From Streptomyces sp. XY006 (GTDB taxonomy: Bacteria > Actinomycetota > Actinomycetes > Streptomycetales > Streptomycetaceae), in assembly GCF_002237655.1 (NCBI RefSeq), contig NZ_NOKT01000013.1, positions 124,001 to 188,000 on the forward strand: a stretch of DNA of 64,000 nucleotides, read 5' to 3'. The notes beneath the pieces are model-generated. The model did no database searches. It saw only the letters and a list, made by a program, of their open reading frames with translations, and had not been told where the DNA came from. Positions 51,841 to 60,257 of the stretch are shown one piece after another (position 1 is the first letter of the stretch; every line of letters starts with the position of its first letter). The position numbers and the translations under genes are program-made.

Positions 51841-53424
51841 TTACGTCGGGTCGACGCCGTGGCTGCGGAGCCAGGAGAGCGGGTCGATCGCCGAGCCGCC
51901 CGCGGGGCGCACCTCGAAGTGCAGGTGCGGGCCGGTCGAGTTGCCCGAGTTGCCGGAGCGCGCGATGGGGTCCCCGGCCTTGACGGCCGTCCCCGAGGGG
52001 ACCGTGTACGTGGAGAGGTGGCAGTACCACGTCTCCGTACCGTCCTTCGCGGTCACGATCATCATGTTGCCGTACGCGCTGTTCCACTGCGTGCGCACGG
52101 TGCCGTCGGTCGCGGCCATCACGGTCGTGCCGTACGAGACGGGGAAGTCGATGCCGGTGTGCAGGGACATCCAGTTGATGCCCGACTGGCCGTAGAAGGC
52201 GCTCAGTCCGTGCTGCGCGACGGGCAGGGCGAACTTGGGGCGCAGCCGCTCCTTGCGAGCCGCCTCCTCCGCCGCCCGCTTGCGCTCGGCGGCCTGCTGG
52301 GCCTTGAGGTCGATGCGCTCCTGCGTACGGCTGGCCCGGTCGGCGAAGTCGTCGGCACCGGCGGCGAGGCTCTGCAACTGCGTGTCGAGCTTGTTGTTGG
52401 CCGCGGCCGGCTTCACCGGCTGCGCGTCCGCCGCGGTGGTCTGCGCCTCCGCCGCGCTGTCCTCGGTGAGGCTGCCGACGGAGGCGGCCGCGATCCCGGC
52501 CACGCCCATCACGCACGCCGAGGGCACCGCGATGGTCATCAGCGCCGAGCGCTTGGGCGGCGTACGGCGGCGGGAGCGGGAGCCGGAGCGCGAGGCCGCC
52601 CGGGAAGCGGGGGGCGCGACCTCTTCCTGGCCGTCCAGGAGCGGGGCGACGGTGGGCAGTTCGCCGGTGGCGGCCTGCTCGGGGGCGTCCGCGGCGGGGT
52701 CGTGGTACCCGGCTCCCGCGGATTCGTCGTAGGCCACCTGCTCGAACGTCGCGGTCTCGAGCTGGTCGAACGGCACCGCTTCGTGCTGGTCGAACGTCGC
52801 CGTCTCGTGCTGCTCGAAGGTTTCGCCGTGCTGCTCGTAGGCGTCCGGGGCGGCTGCGGCGGTGCCGTCGGAGTTCCACTGCGTGGCGTCGAAGGCGCCC
52901 GTGTCGAAGGTCTGCGTGCCCCATTCCCACTGCTGGGTCCGGTCGGCCGGATTGCCGCCCTGGTCCGGCTGGAGCCAGGCACCGGACTCCCACTGGCCGG
53001 TGCCGTCGGGGGACGCGGCCTGCGGCGGGACGGCCGACAGCGGCTGCTGCCCGGTGTGCCAGGAGGTCGTGTCGTAGACACCGGTGTCGTAGGCGGCGTG
53101 GTGCTGGGCCGCGTACGCGTCGTAGTGCGGGTTCTCGTGCGTACCCGTGGGCCAGTGGCCGGTGTCGTACGTGCCCGTGCCCTGGCCGCTGCCCGGCATG
53201 TCGCCGAACAGGGGGTCCGTGGCGAAGCTCGCGGTGGCGTGGCCGGTGGCGTCGAAACCGGCGCCGTCCGTGCCGGCGGGATCAAAACCAGTGGCGGCGT
53301 AGTCGCCGTACGTGGTGAAGTCGCCGTACTGGACTTCCTGGGAGCCGTACGACGCGTAGTGCGCCGAGGCGGCGTCGGAAGCCGGAGCCGGGGCCATGGT
53401 CCCCGACGGGTGACGGTCGTTCAC
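51841..53424 (-). CDS. Membrane-anchored M23 peptidase (LytM type), 527 aa
   Basis: The N-terminal ~280 residues are acidic, rich in Tyr, Thr, Gly, Asp and Gln, with repeats such as TFEQHETATFDQHEAVPFDQ. A basic stretch (RSGSRSRRRTPPKR) and one transmembrane helix (IAVPSACVMGVAGIAAASVG) follow, then a coiled coil (AAERKRAAEEAARKER) and the C-terminal M23 domain with zinc and catalytic residues in HTGIDFPVSYG and HLHFEVRP. The catalytic part is outside and may cut glycyl or DAP cross-links, or activate other hydrolases as LytM factors do. GTG 53424 behind AGAGAAG was chosen. The long acidic cytoplasmic tail is unusual. Confidence 0.88.
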   Translation of the reverse strand: MNDRHPSGTMAPAPASDAASAHYASYGSQEVQYGDFTTYGDYAATGFDPAGTDGAGFDATGHATASFATDPLFGDMPGSGQGTGTYDTGHWPTGTHENPHYDAYAAQHHAAYDTGVYDTTSWHTGQQPLSAVPPQAASPDGTGQWESGAWLQPDQGGNPADRTQQWEWGTQTFDTGAFDATQWNSDGTAAAAPDAYEQHGETFEQHETATFDQHEAVPFDQLETATFEQVAYDESAGAGYHDPAADAPEQAATGELPTVAPLLDGQEEVAPPASRAASRSGSRSRRRTPPKRSALMTIAVPSACVMGVAGIAAASVGSLTEDSAAEAQTTAADAQPVKPAAANNKLDTQLQSLAAGADDFADRASRTQERIDLKAQQAAERKRAAEEAARKERLRPKFALPVAQHGLSAFYGQSGINWMSLHTGIDFPVSYGTTVMAATDGTVRTQWNSAYGNMMIVTAKDGTETWYCHLSTYTVPSGTAVKAGDPIARSGNSGNSTGPHLHFEVRPAGGSAIDPLSWLRSHGVDPT

Positions 53425-53741
53425 CAACTTCTCTTTCGCCTCGACAACAGGGGCTGCCAGAGCAGTGCGGCGACTGTACCCGGCGGTACGCGGGCACGAC
53501 AATCTTCGGCAGGTTTCGCGCGCGCAGGAAACGGGCATTCGGCCGTGTTTTGGCGGACTGCGGGCGCAGGCTTGGCCCTGTGTTCGAAGTTTGTTCGAGG
53601 CTGTTGGGTGATGCGGAACTGTGCGTCATCTGTATGACGAGTCCGCGCGCCGGGTGTGACGGCCGAGGGCCGACTGTCGCCCGACCGTGTGGTGTGACCG
53701 TCGGGCGGACCGGTGTGGTGTGACCGTCGGGCGGCCCGCCG
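53425..53741. other. 317-bp region upstream of the M23 gene
   Basis: No gene. It contains a direct repeat of about 25 bp (GTGTGGTGTGACCGTCGGGC core) at 53686-53734, a perfect hairpin CGTCAT-CTGT-ATGACG at 53624-53639, and two TTCGA sequences near 53583-53598. It probably holds the M23 promoter (leftward); I cannot define it. Confidence 0.45.
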
Positions 53742-54605
53742 TCAGGCCACCGTGAGTCCTCCGGCGTGGCCCGTGGACGGTTCACCCGGGCGGGCCGTGT
53801 CGAGAACCTGCCGTATCCCGTTGGCGACGGCGGGGTGGACGGGCAGGGCGAGATGACCGATGCCGGTGACCCGCACGTTCTGCGCCGTCAGATCCGGATG
53901 GTCGATGCAGGCCGACTCCAGCGGATCCATCACGTGGTCGAGGTCGCTCCAGAAGCTCACGAAGTGCGTACGGCAGCCCGGGGCGGGCCGAGTGAGCTCC
54001 TCGAGCACCGGCGAGCCGGGGCGCATCTGGCGCACGATGGGGTGCGCGTTGGCCAGGGGCGCCACCCGGGTGCCCGAGTGCGGCGTGCCGAGGGTCACCA
54101 GGGTCCGCACGCGCGTGTCGCCGCCGAGCCGCTGCACGTAGTAACGGGCTATGAGACCGCCGAGGCTGTGCCCGACGACGTCCACCCGCTGGGCGCCCGT
54201 GCGCTCGCAGATCTCCTCGATGTGCCGGCCGAGCAGCTCGGCCGCGGCCCGTATGTCACAGGTCAGCGGTGAGTAGTTGAGCGACTCGATCTGCTGCCTG
54301 CCGTGCTGGGCGAGGCTGCGGCGCAGCAGCACGAAGACCGAGCGGTTGTCGATGAAGCCGTGCAGCAGGACGACCGGGGGCTTGGCCTCCGTCGGCAGCT
54401 GGGCCGCGCCGTCGGCCGGCAGGACCGGGGCGGGGGCGCGCCGCTCCTGCGCGATGCCGGAGGGGTAGAGCAGGAGGTGCCCGGCCAGGATCGCGATCTC
54501 CAGGGCGGTGGCCTTCAGAAGCGCCAGGGAGAGCCCCGCCAGGCGGTTCGGCAGCAGGCGCTGGCAGAACGGAAGAAAGGGCAGAGCCGCCCCGGTGACC
54601 TTCAT
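53742..54605 (-). CDS. Secreted or membrane-attached alpha/beta-hydrolase (lipase type), 287 aa
   Basis: A hydrophobic N-terminal segment (LAGLSLALLKATALEIAILAG is split, residues ~22-43) suggests a signal anchor. The oxyanion strand VVLLHGFIDNRSVF and nucleophile elbow GHSLGG with Ser147 follow. The acid lies probably within SFWSDLDHVMDP, and the catalytic His in TGIGHLALPVH. This is a triacylglycerol lipase/esterase of the EstA/LipA class. Actual substrates are unknown. AGGAGG 7 nt before ATG 54605 fixes the start; a longer frame to 54656 lacks a ribosome site. Not obviously in an operon. Confidence 0.88.
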   Translation of the reverse strand: MKVTGAALPFLPFCQRLLPNRLAGLSLALLKATALEIAILAGHLLLYPSGIAQERRAPAPVLPADGAAQLPTEAKPPVVLLHGFIDNRSVFVLLRRSLAQHGRQQIESLNYSPLTCDIRAAAELLGRHIEEICERTGAQRVDVVGHSLGGLIARYYVQRLGGDTRVRTLVTLGTPHSGTRVAPLANAHPIVRQMRPGSPVLEELTRPAPGCRTHFVSFWSDLDHVMDPLESACIDHPDLTAQNVRVTGIGHLALPVHPAVANGIRQVLDTARPGEPSTGHAGGLTVA

Positions 54606-55144
54606 GGCCGACCTCCTGTCGGCACGCGGGAGGACGGCATGGCCCCCCGTGTGCACTCGTGGAAAGCAGCAGCGAAGACGGCCGACGACGACCGCGCGGG
54701 CGGCGTGAGCCGCGTGAGCTGCGGGGAATGAGCGCGGCGTGTGGCGTGTGTGACGCCGGTGGTGCGGCGGGGTCCCCGGTCGGTGCGGTGACGTGGCTCC
54801 CCGCTGGTGCGCCGTGCGTGCCCTGCGTGCTGTGCGTGCGGTGCGTTCAGTACGTGCGGTGCTTGCCCTGTGTGCTGTCGCCGAAGTGACGTACCGCCGC
54901 GGTGTGGGGTGGGTGGCGCGGCGGTGCGGCGGCCTCCTTGCGGCTCCCCTTGCGCTTGTCCCACCGTGTGATTTCCCCCTCGGTCAGCACCGTGAAACTG
55001 CCGGTTGCGGGATGCTGGAGATAACGTTCGTTCACTTCCCCGGGCGGTTCGGGGCGCGTCCGGGGCACGGTGACGTGTACGGCGTGCCGGATGTGTGCGG
55101 TACTTGTCCGTACGGATGGATGTAGTCGCTTCATGGAGGCAGTG
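54606..55144. other. 539-bp intergenic region, GTGC-rich
   Basis: Divergent gap between the lipase and icmB. 54760-54890 is a low-complexity run of GTGC/GTGCGT words, with no credible ORF on either strand. The rest looks like an ordinary promoter region; ATGGAGGC at 55133-55140 supplies the icmB ribosome site. Confidence 0.5.
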
Positions 55145-55567
<423 letters not shown>

Positions 55568-55773
55568 GCCGACGCCGCCCGGCCCCGGGCCGGGCTGATC
55601 GTTGCCCGGGCCGGGGTGATCGTTTCCTGGGCCTTTGTGGTTGCGACCCGGGCTGGTGTGGTCGTTGCCCGGGCCGGTGCGGGCATGAGTCGGACTGGCG
55701 TGGTCGTGGCCCCGGCCGGTGTGGTCGAGGGCCGGACTGGCCTGGTCGGGGCCCCGGTGTGCGGGGTGTTTCT
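55568..55773. other. Degenerate ~21-bp repeats after icmB
   Basis: 206 bp made of imperfect units around CCGGGCCGGTGTGGTCGTTG, GC-skewed and without a start codon plus ribosome site. Not coding as far as I can see; it may carry the termination signals of the convergent icmB and DUF5691 genes. Confidence 0.5.
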
Positions 55774-57438
55774 CTAGGCCGGGGTGATGGGTTTCGCCGG
55801 GCCCAGTTCCTCGATCATCGCCGCGCGCAGGCGCAGGGTCGTGACCAGGCGCTGGAAGGCCTCCGCCCAGTAGCCGCCCGCCCCGGGCGACGCGTCCTCC
55901 GGCTCGTCCGGTACGGCCAGCAGGGCGTCGAGACGGCCGGACTCGGACGGATCGAGGCAGCGCTCGGCCAGCCCCATGACTCCGCTGAAACTCCATGGAT
56001 AACTCCCCGCGTCCCGCGCGATGTTGAGCGCGTCCACCACGGCCCGGCCGAGCGGCGGAGCCCACGGCACCGCGCACACGCCGAGCAGCTGAAAGGCTTC
56101 CGACAGGCCGTGCGCCGCGATGAAGCCGGCCACCCACTCGGCCCGTTCGGCGGCGCCCAGCGTGCCGAGCAGCTTGGCCCGTTCGGCCAGGGACACCGCG
56201 CCCGGCCCGCCCGCCTCCGGTGCGGAGGGCTCGCCGAGCAGCGCCCGCGACCACTCGGCGTCCCCCTGGCGGACCGCCGCCCGGCACCACGCCGCGTGCA
56301 GTTCGCCCTGCCAGTCGTCCGCCACCGGCAGCGCCACGATCTCCCGGGGCGTCCGGCCGCCGAGCCGCCGTGACCACGTCCCCAGCGGAGCCGCCTCCAC
56401 CAACTGACCGAACCACCAGGAGCGTTCACCCCGCCCCGCCGGGGCCTTCGGCACGACGCCGTCGCGCTCCATGTCCGGATCGCACTCGTGCGGAGCCTCG
56501 ACGACGATCGTGGGCGTGGGGGCCGTCCCCGCGGCCCCGCTGCCGCGCGTGTGGTCGATGGCCACGCACGCCGCCGCCCGGACCGCCATCCGCGCGGCGA
56601 GCGCCGAACCGGGCAGGGCCGACAGCAGTTCCGCCGCCGTCGCCCGGACGTTGCGGCTGCGGTCGCTCAGGGCCTGTTCCAGGAACGGCTCGTCGTCCGG
56701 GCCCAGTCCCGTGCGCAGGGAGTCGAGGAACATCAGCCGGTCCTCGGCCCGCTCCGTCGCCCAGGTCGTGGCGAGCAGCTCGCGTGCGGCGGCCGGGTCG
56801 CCGGAGCGCAGGGCGGACAGCAGGGCGACCCGCTCGGCGAACAGGCCCTCCTGCCACACCTGCCGGGTCCTGTCGTCGTCCGCGACCGGCGGTGGGGCCG
56901 CGCCGCCACCGGGAGCCGACCGCAGGGCGAATCGCCAGTCCGGGTTCAGCCGGGCCAGCCACAGGGCCCGGGGCCCCGCGAACTCCAGGGCGGCCGGGCG
57001 CAGATCCGTCCGCCCCCTGGCCGCGTCCAGCAGCGCCGGCAGCACCTGCGGAGGCGGGGCGAACCCCCGGGCGTTCGCCGCCGCCAGCCACTGGGGCAGC
57101 AACTCCATCAGGTCGGGTGCGGTGCCGCGGCGGCCGCCGGCGGACGCGCCGGGCCGGTCGGCCAGCAGCATCGCGAGTCTGCGGGCGGCAGCGGCGGGCA
57201 GCGGCGGGCGCCCGTCCGCCGGGGCCGGTCGCGGACGCTGCGCCGCCCGCGCCGGACGCAGCCCGGCCCGCCGCCGTACGGTCTCCACGGCCGCCGCGTC
57301 CAGCAGGGCCACCGGGGCGTCCTGCCCGGGGGCGGTGCCCGGCGGGGTGCGCCGGTCCGTGCCCAGCAGTGCCGTGGTGACGAGCCCCTCCCAGGCGCCC
57401 GTGCCGGGCGCGTCCACAGGAGCGGAGGTCCTGGTCAT
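55774..57438 (-). CDS. DUF5691 family protein, 554 aa
   Basis: Begins WEGLVTTALLGTDRRTPP, the pattern I associate with DUF5691. The rest is rich in Ala, Leu and Arg with helical repeat character (ALRSGDPAAARELLATTWATERAEDRLMFLDSLRTGL is part of a HEAT-like run around residues 225-280). No enzymatic motif or membrane segment. DUF5691 genes are found beside SWIM, MoxR, VWA and DUF5682 genes, as here. It lies 139 bp downstream of the SWIM gene on the same strand, so both may be expressed from the damage-type promoter at 58935-58957. AAGGAAG supports ATG 57438. Role unknown, perhaps a scaffold. Confidence 0.82.
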   Translation of the reverse strand: MTRTSAPVDAPGTGAWEGLVTTALLGTDRRTPPGTAPGQDAPVALLDAAAVETVRRRAGLRPARAAQRPRPAPADGRPPLPAAAARRLAMLLADRPGASAGGRRGTAPDLMELLPQWLAAANARGFAPPPQVLPALLDAARGRTDLRPAALEFAGPRALWLARLNPDWRFALRSAPGGGAAPPPVADDDRTRQVWQEGLFAERVALLSALRSGDPAAARELLATTWATERAEDRLMFLDSLRTGLGPDDEPFLEQALSDRSRNVRATAAELLSALPGSALAARMAVRAAACVAIDHTRGSGAAGTAPTPTIVVEAPHECDPDMERDGVVPKAPAGRGERSWWFGQLVEAAPLGTWSRRLGGRTPREIVALPVADDWQGELHAAWCRAAVRQGDAEWSRALLGEPSAPEAGGPGAVSLAERAKLLGTLGAAERAEWVAGFIAAHGLSEAFQLLGVCAVPWAPPLGRAVVDALNIARDAGSYPWSFSGVMGLAERCLDPSESGRLDALLAVPDEPEDASPGAGGYWAEAFQRLVTTLRLRAAMIEELGPAKPITPA

Positions 57439-57577
57439 GCGCTTCCTTTCCGCGGGGCGCCCGGAGTTGGTTGAAGGCTCGCCCTTACCGGTTGTCCCGT
57501 GATGCCTGAAAGATTCATGGATCGGTGAGAAGGGTGGGTCCGGCCGGTGCCGCCCAGGCCGGGCGGCCGCCGTCGGT

Positions 57578-58927
57578 TCAGCACAGGGACACGGCGTCGC
57601 CCGCGCCCTCGGGCCAGGCCGTCAGAGGGTTGAAGCCCTGGTGGCCGCACTCGCCGAAGACCGTGACCGGGGCGCCGCCCGAGAGGGCGACGAGCCGCCA
57701 CAGGCCGGGCCGGGACCGCGCGGCCGGAGTCAGCGGCAACGCCGCGTCCTCGTCGGCGTCGGCCAGCTGCCAGGAGTCGCCGTCGGGGGTCGGGACGACC
57801 CTGCCCAGCGTCACCGGGACGGACTCGAGCCACGGGTCGTCGCGCAGGGCGTCGCCGTAACGGGCGGCCGCCTCGGACGCCGTCACCCCCGGCGGGCGTA
57901 TCTCCGCCGGTGCCGGTGGAGCGAACTGCTCGCCCAGGGCCACCCGCGGCTGCCCGGCGCCCGGGTAGGAGGACACCTCGGCCTCCAGGGCCAGCCCGAC
58001 GGGCAGCGCCAGCTCCGGCGCGCGGCCGGCGGCACCGTAGGAGAGGAGCAGCGCCGTGCGCCCCGAGTCGGCGCCGTACAGCCATATCCGGCGGGTCGTC
58101 AGGCGCGAGTCCGCCGTGTCGTACTGGGCGAGCACCAGCCAGCGGTCCCGCACCGGCTTGCCGTCCGCCGAGGCCGGCAGGCCCATGCGGGAGCGGACCG
58201 TGGCGGCGAGGGCGTCCGGGAGCCGTTCGCGGCGCAGCCAGCCCTGGCCGAGCAGATGCAGCAGCGCGCACTCCTCCAGCAGCCGCACCGGCCAGCCGGG
58301 CCCCGTGGACGGGATCGCCCCCAACTCCCGCACCCGAGCGGCCAGACCTTGCGCCTGGGCGTCGACCATGCGGGCCGCCGTCTCCTCCCAGAGGCCGTAC
58401 CCGGACTGCTCCGCCGTCGCCAGGCCGCCGCGCAGCAGGTCCGCCAGCCGCTGCTCCAGCTCCAGCGCGCCCGCCGTGACCCGCTCGGCCCGGCGCTCCG
58501 CCCGGCGCCGCGCCGCCTCCGGATCAGCCGACCCGGACGGCGCTTCCTGCCCGCTCCTCTTCTCTTCCGCGCGTCTGCGGCGCCCTGCCGTCCACTGCTC
58601 CGCCCACTCCGGCGCCTCCCCCCGCGGCACCGCCGCGTCGTCGCCCGCCCAGAGCAGCAGCAGCCCCAGCGCGTGCTTGCACGGGAACTTGCGGCTCGGA
58701 CAACTGCACTTGTACGCGGGCCCGGAGGCGTCCGCGATGTCGACCACCGTCTGATACGGCTTGCTCCCGCTGCCCTTGCACAGCCCCCACACCGTCCCCT
58801 CGTCGGAACAGCCCGCCTCGGACCACGGCCCCGCCGCGCCGAGTTTGCTTCCCGCTTTGCGTGACGCGGCGTCAGGCGCCAAGGCCAGCACCTGGTCCGC
58901 AGTCCAGCGCACCCCCTGCTGAGTCAT
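57578..58927 (-). CDS. SWIM zinc-finger protein, 449 aa
   Basis: A SWIM finger CxCx6CxH is at residues 74-85 (CSCPSRKFPCKH), a zinc site for DNA or protein binding. Before it lies a ~70-residue segment (SKLGAAGPWSEAGCSDEGTVWG), and after it a charged helical part and a long C-terminal domain with no recognised motif. This layout matches the SWIM proteins encoded with YehL-type MoxR and VWA genes (E. coli YehQ is the comparison I have in mind). ATG 58927 lies exactly 7 nt after the TACCTT box of a RecA-NDp-type promoter, so the mRNA should be leaderless and damage-induced. It is divergent from the MoxR gene. Confidence 0.88.
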   Translation of the reverse strand: MTQQGVRWTADQVLALAPDAASRKAGSKLGAAGPWSEAGCSDEGTVWGLCKGSGSKPYQTVVDIADASGPAYKCSCPSRKFPCKHALGLLLLWAGDDAAVPRGEAPEWAEQWTAGRRRRAEEKRSGQEAPSGSADPEAARRRAERRAERVTAGALELEQRLADLLRGGLATAEQSGYGLWEETAARMVDAQAQGLAARVRELGAIPSTGPGWPVRLLEECALLHLLGQGWLRRERLPDALAATVRSRMGLPASADGKPVRDRWLVLAQYDTADSRLTTRRIWLYGADSGRTALLLSYGAAGRAPELALPVGLALEAEVSSYPGAGQPRVALGEQFAPPAPAEIRPPGVTASEAAARYGDALRDDPWLESVPVTLGRVVPTPDGDSWQLADADEDAALPLTPAARSRPGLWRLVALSGGAPVTVFGECGHQGFNPLTAWPEGAGDAVSLC

Positions 58928-58934
58928 GCCATCG

Positions 58935-58957
58935 AAGGTAGATCCCACCACTGACAA
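58935..58957 (-). promoter_or_regulatory. RecA-NDp/PafBC-type promoter of the SWIM gene
   Basis: Minus strand: TTGTCAGTG (58957-58949), 8-nt spacer, TACCTT (58940-58935), then 7 nt to the ATG. It is a perfect match to TTGTCRGTG-N8-TAnnnT. The upstream half forms a 14-bp inverted repeat with the promoter of the divergent MoxR gene. Confidence 0.82.
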
Positions 58958-59006
58958 TCGGGTCCGCGAGCGACCCCGGCAGGGTATTTCCGCAGGTCAG
59001 AACGGA

Positions 59007-59029
59007 TTGTCAGTGGTGTGGTGCAACGT
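59007..59029 (+). promoter_or_regulatory. RecA-NDp/PafBC-type promoter of the MoxR operon
   Basis: TTGTCAGTG (59007-59015), 8-nt spacer, CAACGT (59024-59029). The -35-like box is perfect; the -10 box has C in place of the first T. The predicted start near 59036 leaves a short leader with the GGAGGGGG ribosome site at 59057-59064. Confidence 0.7.
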
Positions 59030-59072
59030 TGGTGCCAGATCCGAACCGGCCGAGCTGGAGGGGGCCTCAGCC

Positions 59073-60203
59073 ATGTCTGTGTCCATTGAACCGACGCCCG
59101 TGGAACCGAAGCAGCAGGAGCCGTCCGAGGCGTTGCGGCCGCATGCCGAGGACGCCTTCGCCGACGAACTCGCCGCGCTCGCCGCACAGGACGACCGCCC
59201 GCGCCCGGCCCGCTGGAAGCTGTCGCCGTGGGCCGTCGCGACGTACCTGCTGGGGGGCGTCCTGCCGGACGGCACGGTGATCACGCCGAAGTACGTCGGC
59301 CCGCGCCGCATCGTCGAGGTCGCCGTCACGACCCTCGCCACCGACCGCGCCCTGCTCCTGCTCGGCGTGCCCGGGACGGCGAAGACGTGGGTGTCCGAGC
59401 ACCTGGCCGCTGCCGTCAGCGGCGACTCCACGCTGCTGGTGCAGGGCACCGCCGGCACGCCGGAGGAGGCCATCCGCTACGGCTGGAACTACGCGCAGCT
59501 GCTCGCCCACGGCCCGAGCCGCGACGCCCTCGTGCCCAGCCCGGTCATGCGTGCCATGGCCGAGGGCATGACGGCGCGCGTCGAGGAGCTGACGCGCATC
59601 CCGGCCGACGTGCAGGACACGCTCATCACGATCCTGTCGGAGAAGACGCTGCCCATACCGGAGCTGGGCCAGGAGGTGCAGGCGGTCCGGGGCTTCAACC
59701 TGATCGCCACGGCCAACGACCGCGACCGCGGGGTCAACGACCTGTCCAGCGCCCTGCGCCGCCGCTTCAACACGGTGGTTCTGCCGCTGCCGGAGACCCC
59801 CGACGCCGAGGTCGACATCGTCTCGCGCCGCGTGGACCAGATCGGCCGCTCCCTGGACCTGCCGCCCGCGCCCGACGGGCTCGACGAGATCCGCCGGGTC
59901 GTCACCGTCTTCCGCGAGCTGCGCGACGGGGTGACGACCGACGGCCGGACGAAGCTGAAGTCGCCCAGCGGCACGCTGTCCACGGCCGAGGCGATTTCCG
60001 TCGTCACCAACGGACTGGCGCTGGCCGCCCACTTCGGCGACGGAGTGCTGCGGGCCGGCGATGTCGCCGCGGGCATCCTCGGCGCGGTGGTCCGCGACCC
60101 GGCGGCCGACCGCGTGATCTGGCAGGAGTACCTGGAGACGGTCGTCCGTGAGCGCGACGGCTGGAAGGACTTCTACCGGGCCTGCCGCGAGGTGAGCGGG
60201 TGA
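59073..60203 (+). CDS. MoxR-type AAA+ ATPase (YehL-like), 376 aa
   Basis: AAA+ domain with Walker A GVPGTAKT at 98-105, a Walker-B/sensor segment around ELTRIPADVQDTLITILSEKTLPIPELG, sensor 1 NLIATANDRDRGVNDLSSALRRRF with an arginine finger, and the MoxR lid with LKSPSGTLSTAEAI. MoxR ATPases act with VWA-domain proteins, often as chaperones that insert cofactors or remodel complexes. Here the VWA gene is three genes downstream. The first ~45 residues are an acidic Pro/Glu-rich tail. ATG 59073 has GGAGGGGG upstream. It heads the operon MoxR, DUF5682, small ORF, VWA, driven by a damage-type promoter. Confidence 0.92.
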   Translation: MSVSIEPTPVEPKQQEPSEALRPHAEDAFADELAALAAQDDRPRPARWKLSPWAVATYLLGGVLPDGTVITPKYVGPRRIVEVAVTTLATDRALLLLGVPGTAKTWVSEHLAAAVSGDSTLLVQGTAGTPEEAIRYGWNYAQLLAHGPSRDALVPSPVMRAMAEGMTARVEELTRIPADVQDTLITILSEKTLPIPELGQEVQAVRGFNLIATANDRDRGVNDLSSALRRRFNTVVLPLPETPDAEVDIVSRRVDQIGRSLDLPPAPDGLDEIRRVVTVFRELRDGVTTDGRTKLKSPSGTLSTAEAISVVTNGLALAAHFGDGVLRAGDVAAGILGAVVRDPAADRVIWQEYLETVVRERDGWKDFYRACREVSG

Positions 60204-60257
60204 GCGACCGGGGGCGGGGGCCGGTCGGGGGACGGACAGGGGATGGGAGGGAACCAA

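Noticed and set aside
48881..52993. A 1370-codon open frame on the minus strand opposite pcrA
   Set aside because: It lies antisense to an unmistakable helicase with all motifs; long antisense frames are expected at this GC content, and the product is low-complexity Arg/Gly/Ala/Leu without domains.
53583..53598. LexA/SOS box upstream of the M23 gene (TTCGAAG ... TTCGA)
   Set aside because: The two elements are direct, not inverted as in GAAC-N4-GTTC, and the neighbouring gene is not a repair gene.
49708..53637. A 1309-codon plus-strand frame overlapping pcrA and the M23 gene
   Set aside because: Different frame of pcrA followed by the antisense of M23; no ribosome site and no recognisable domain.
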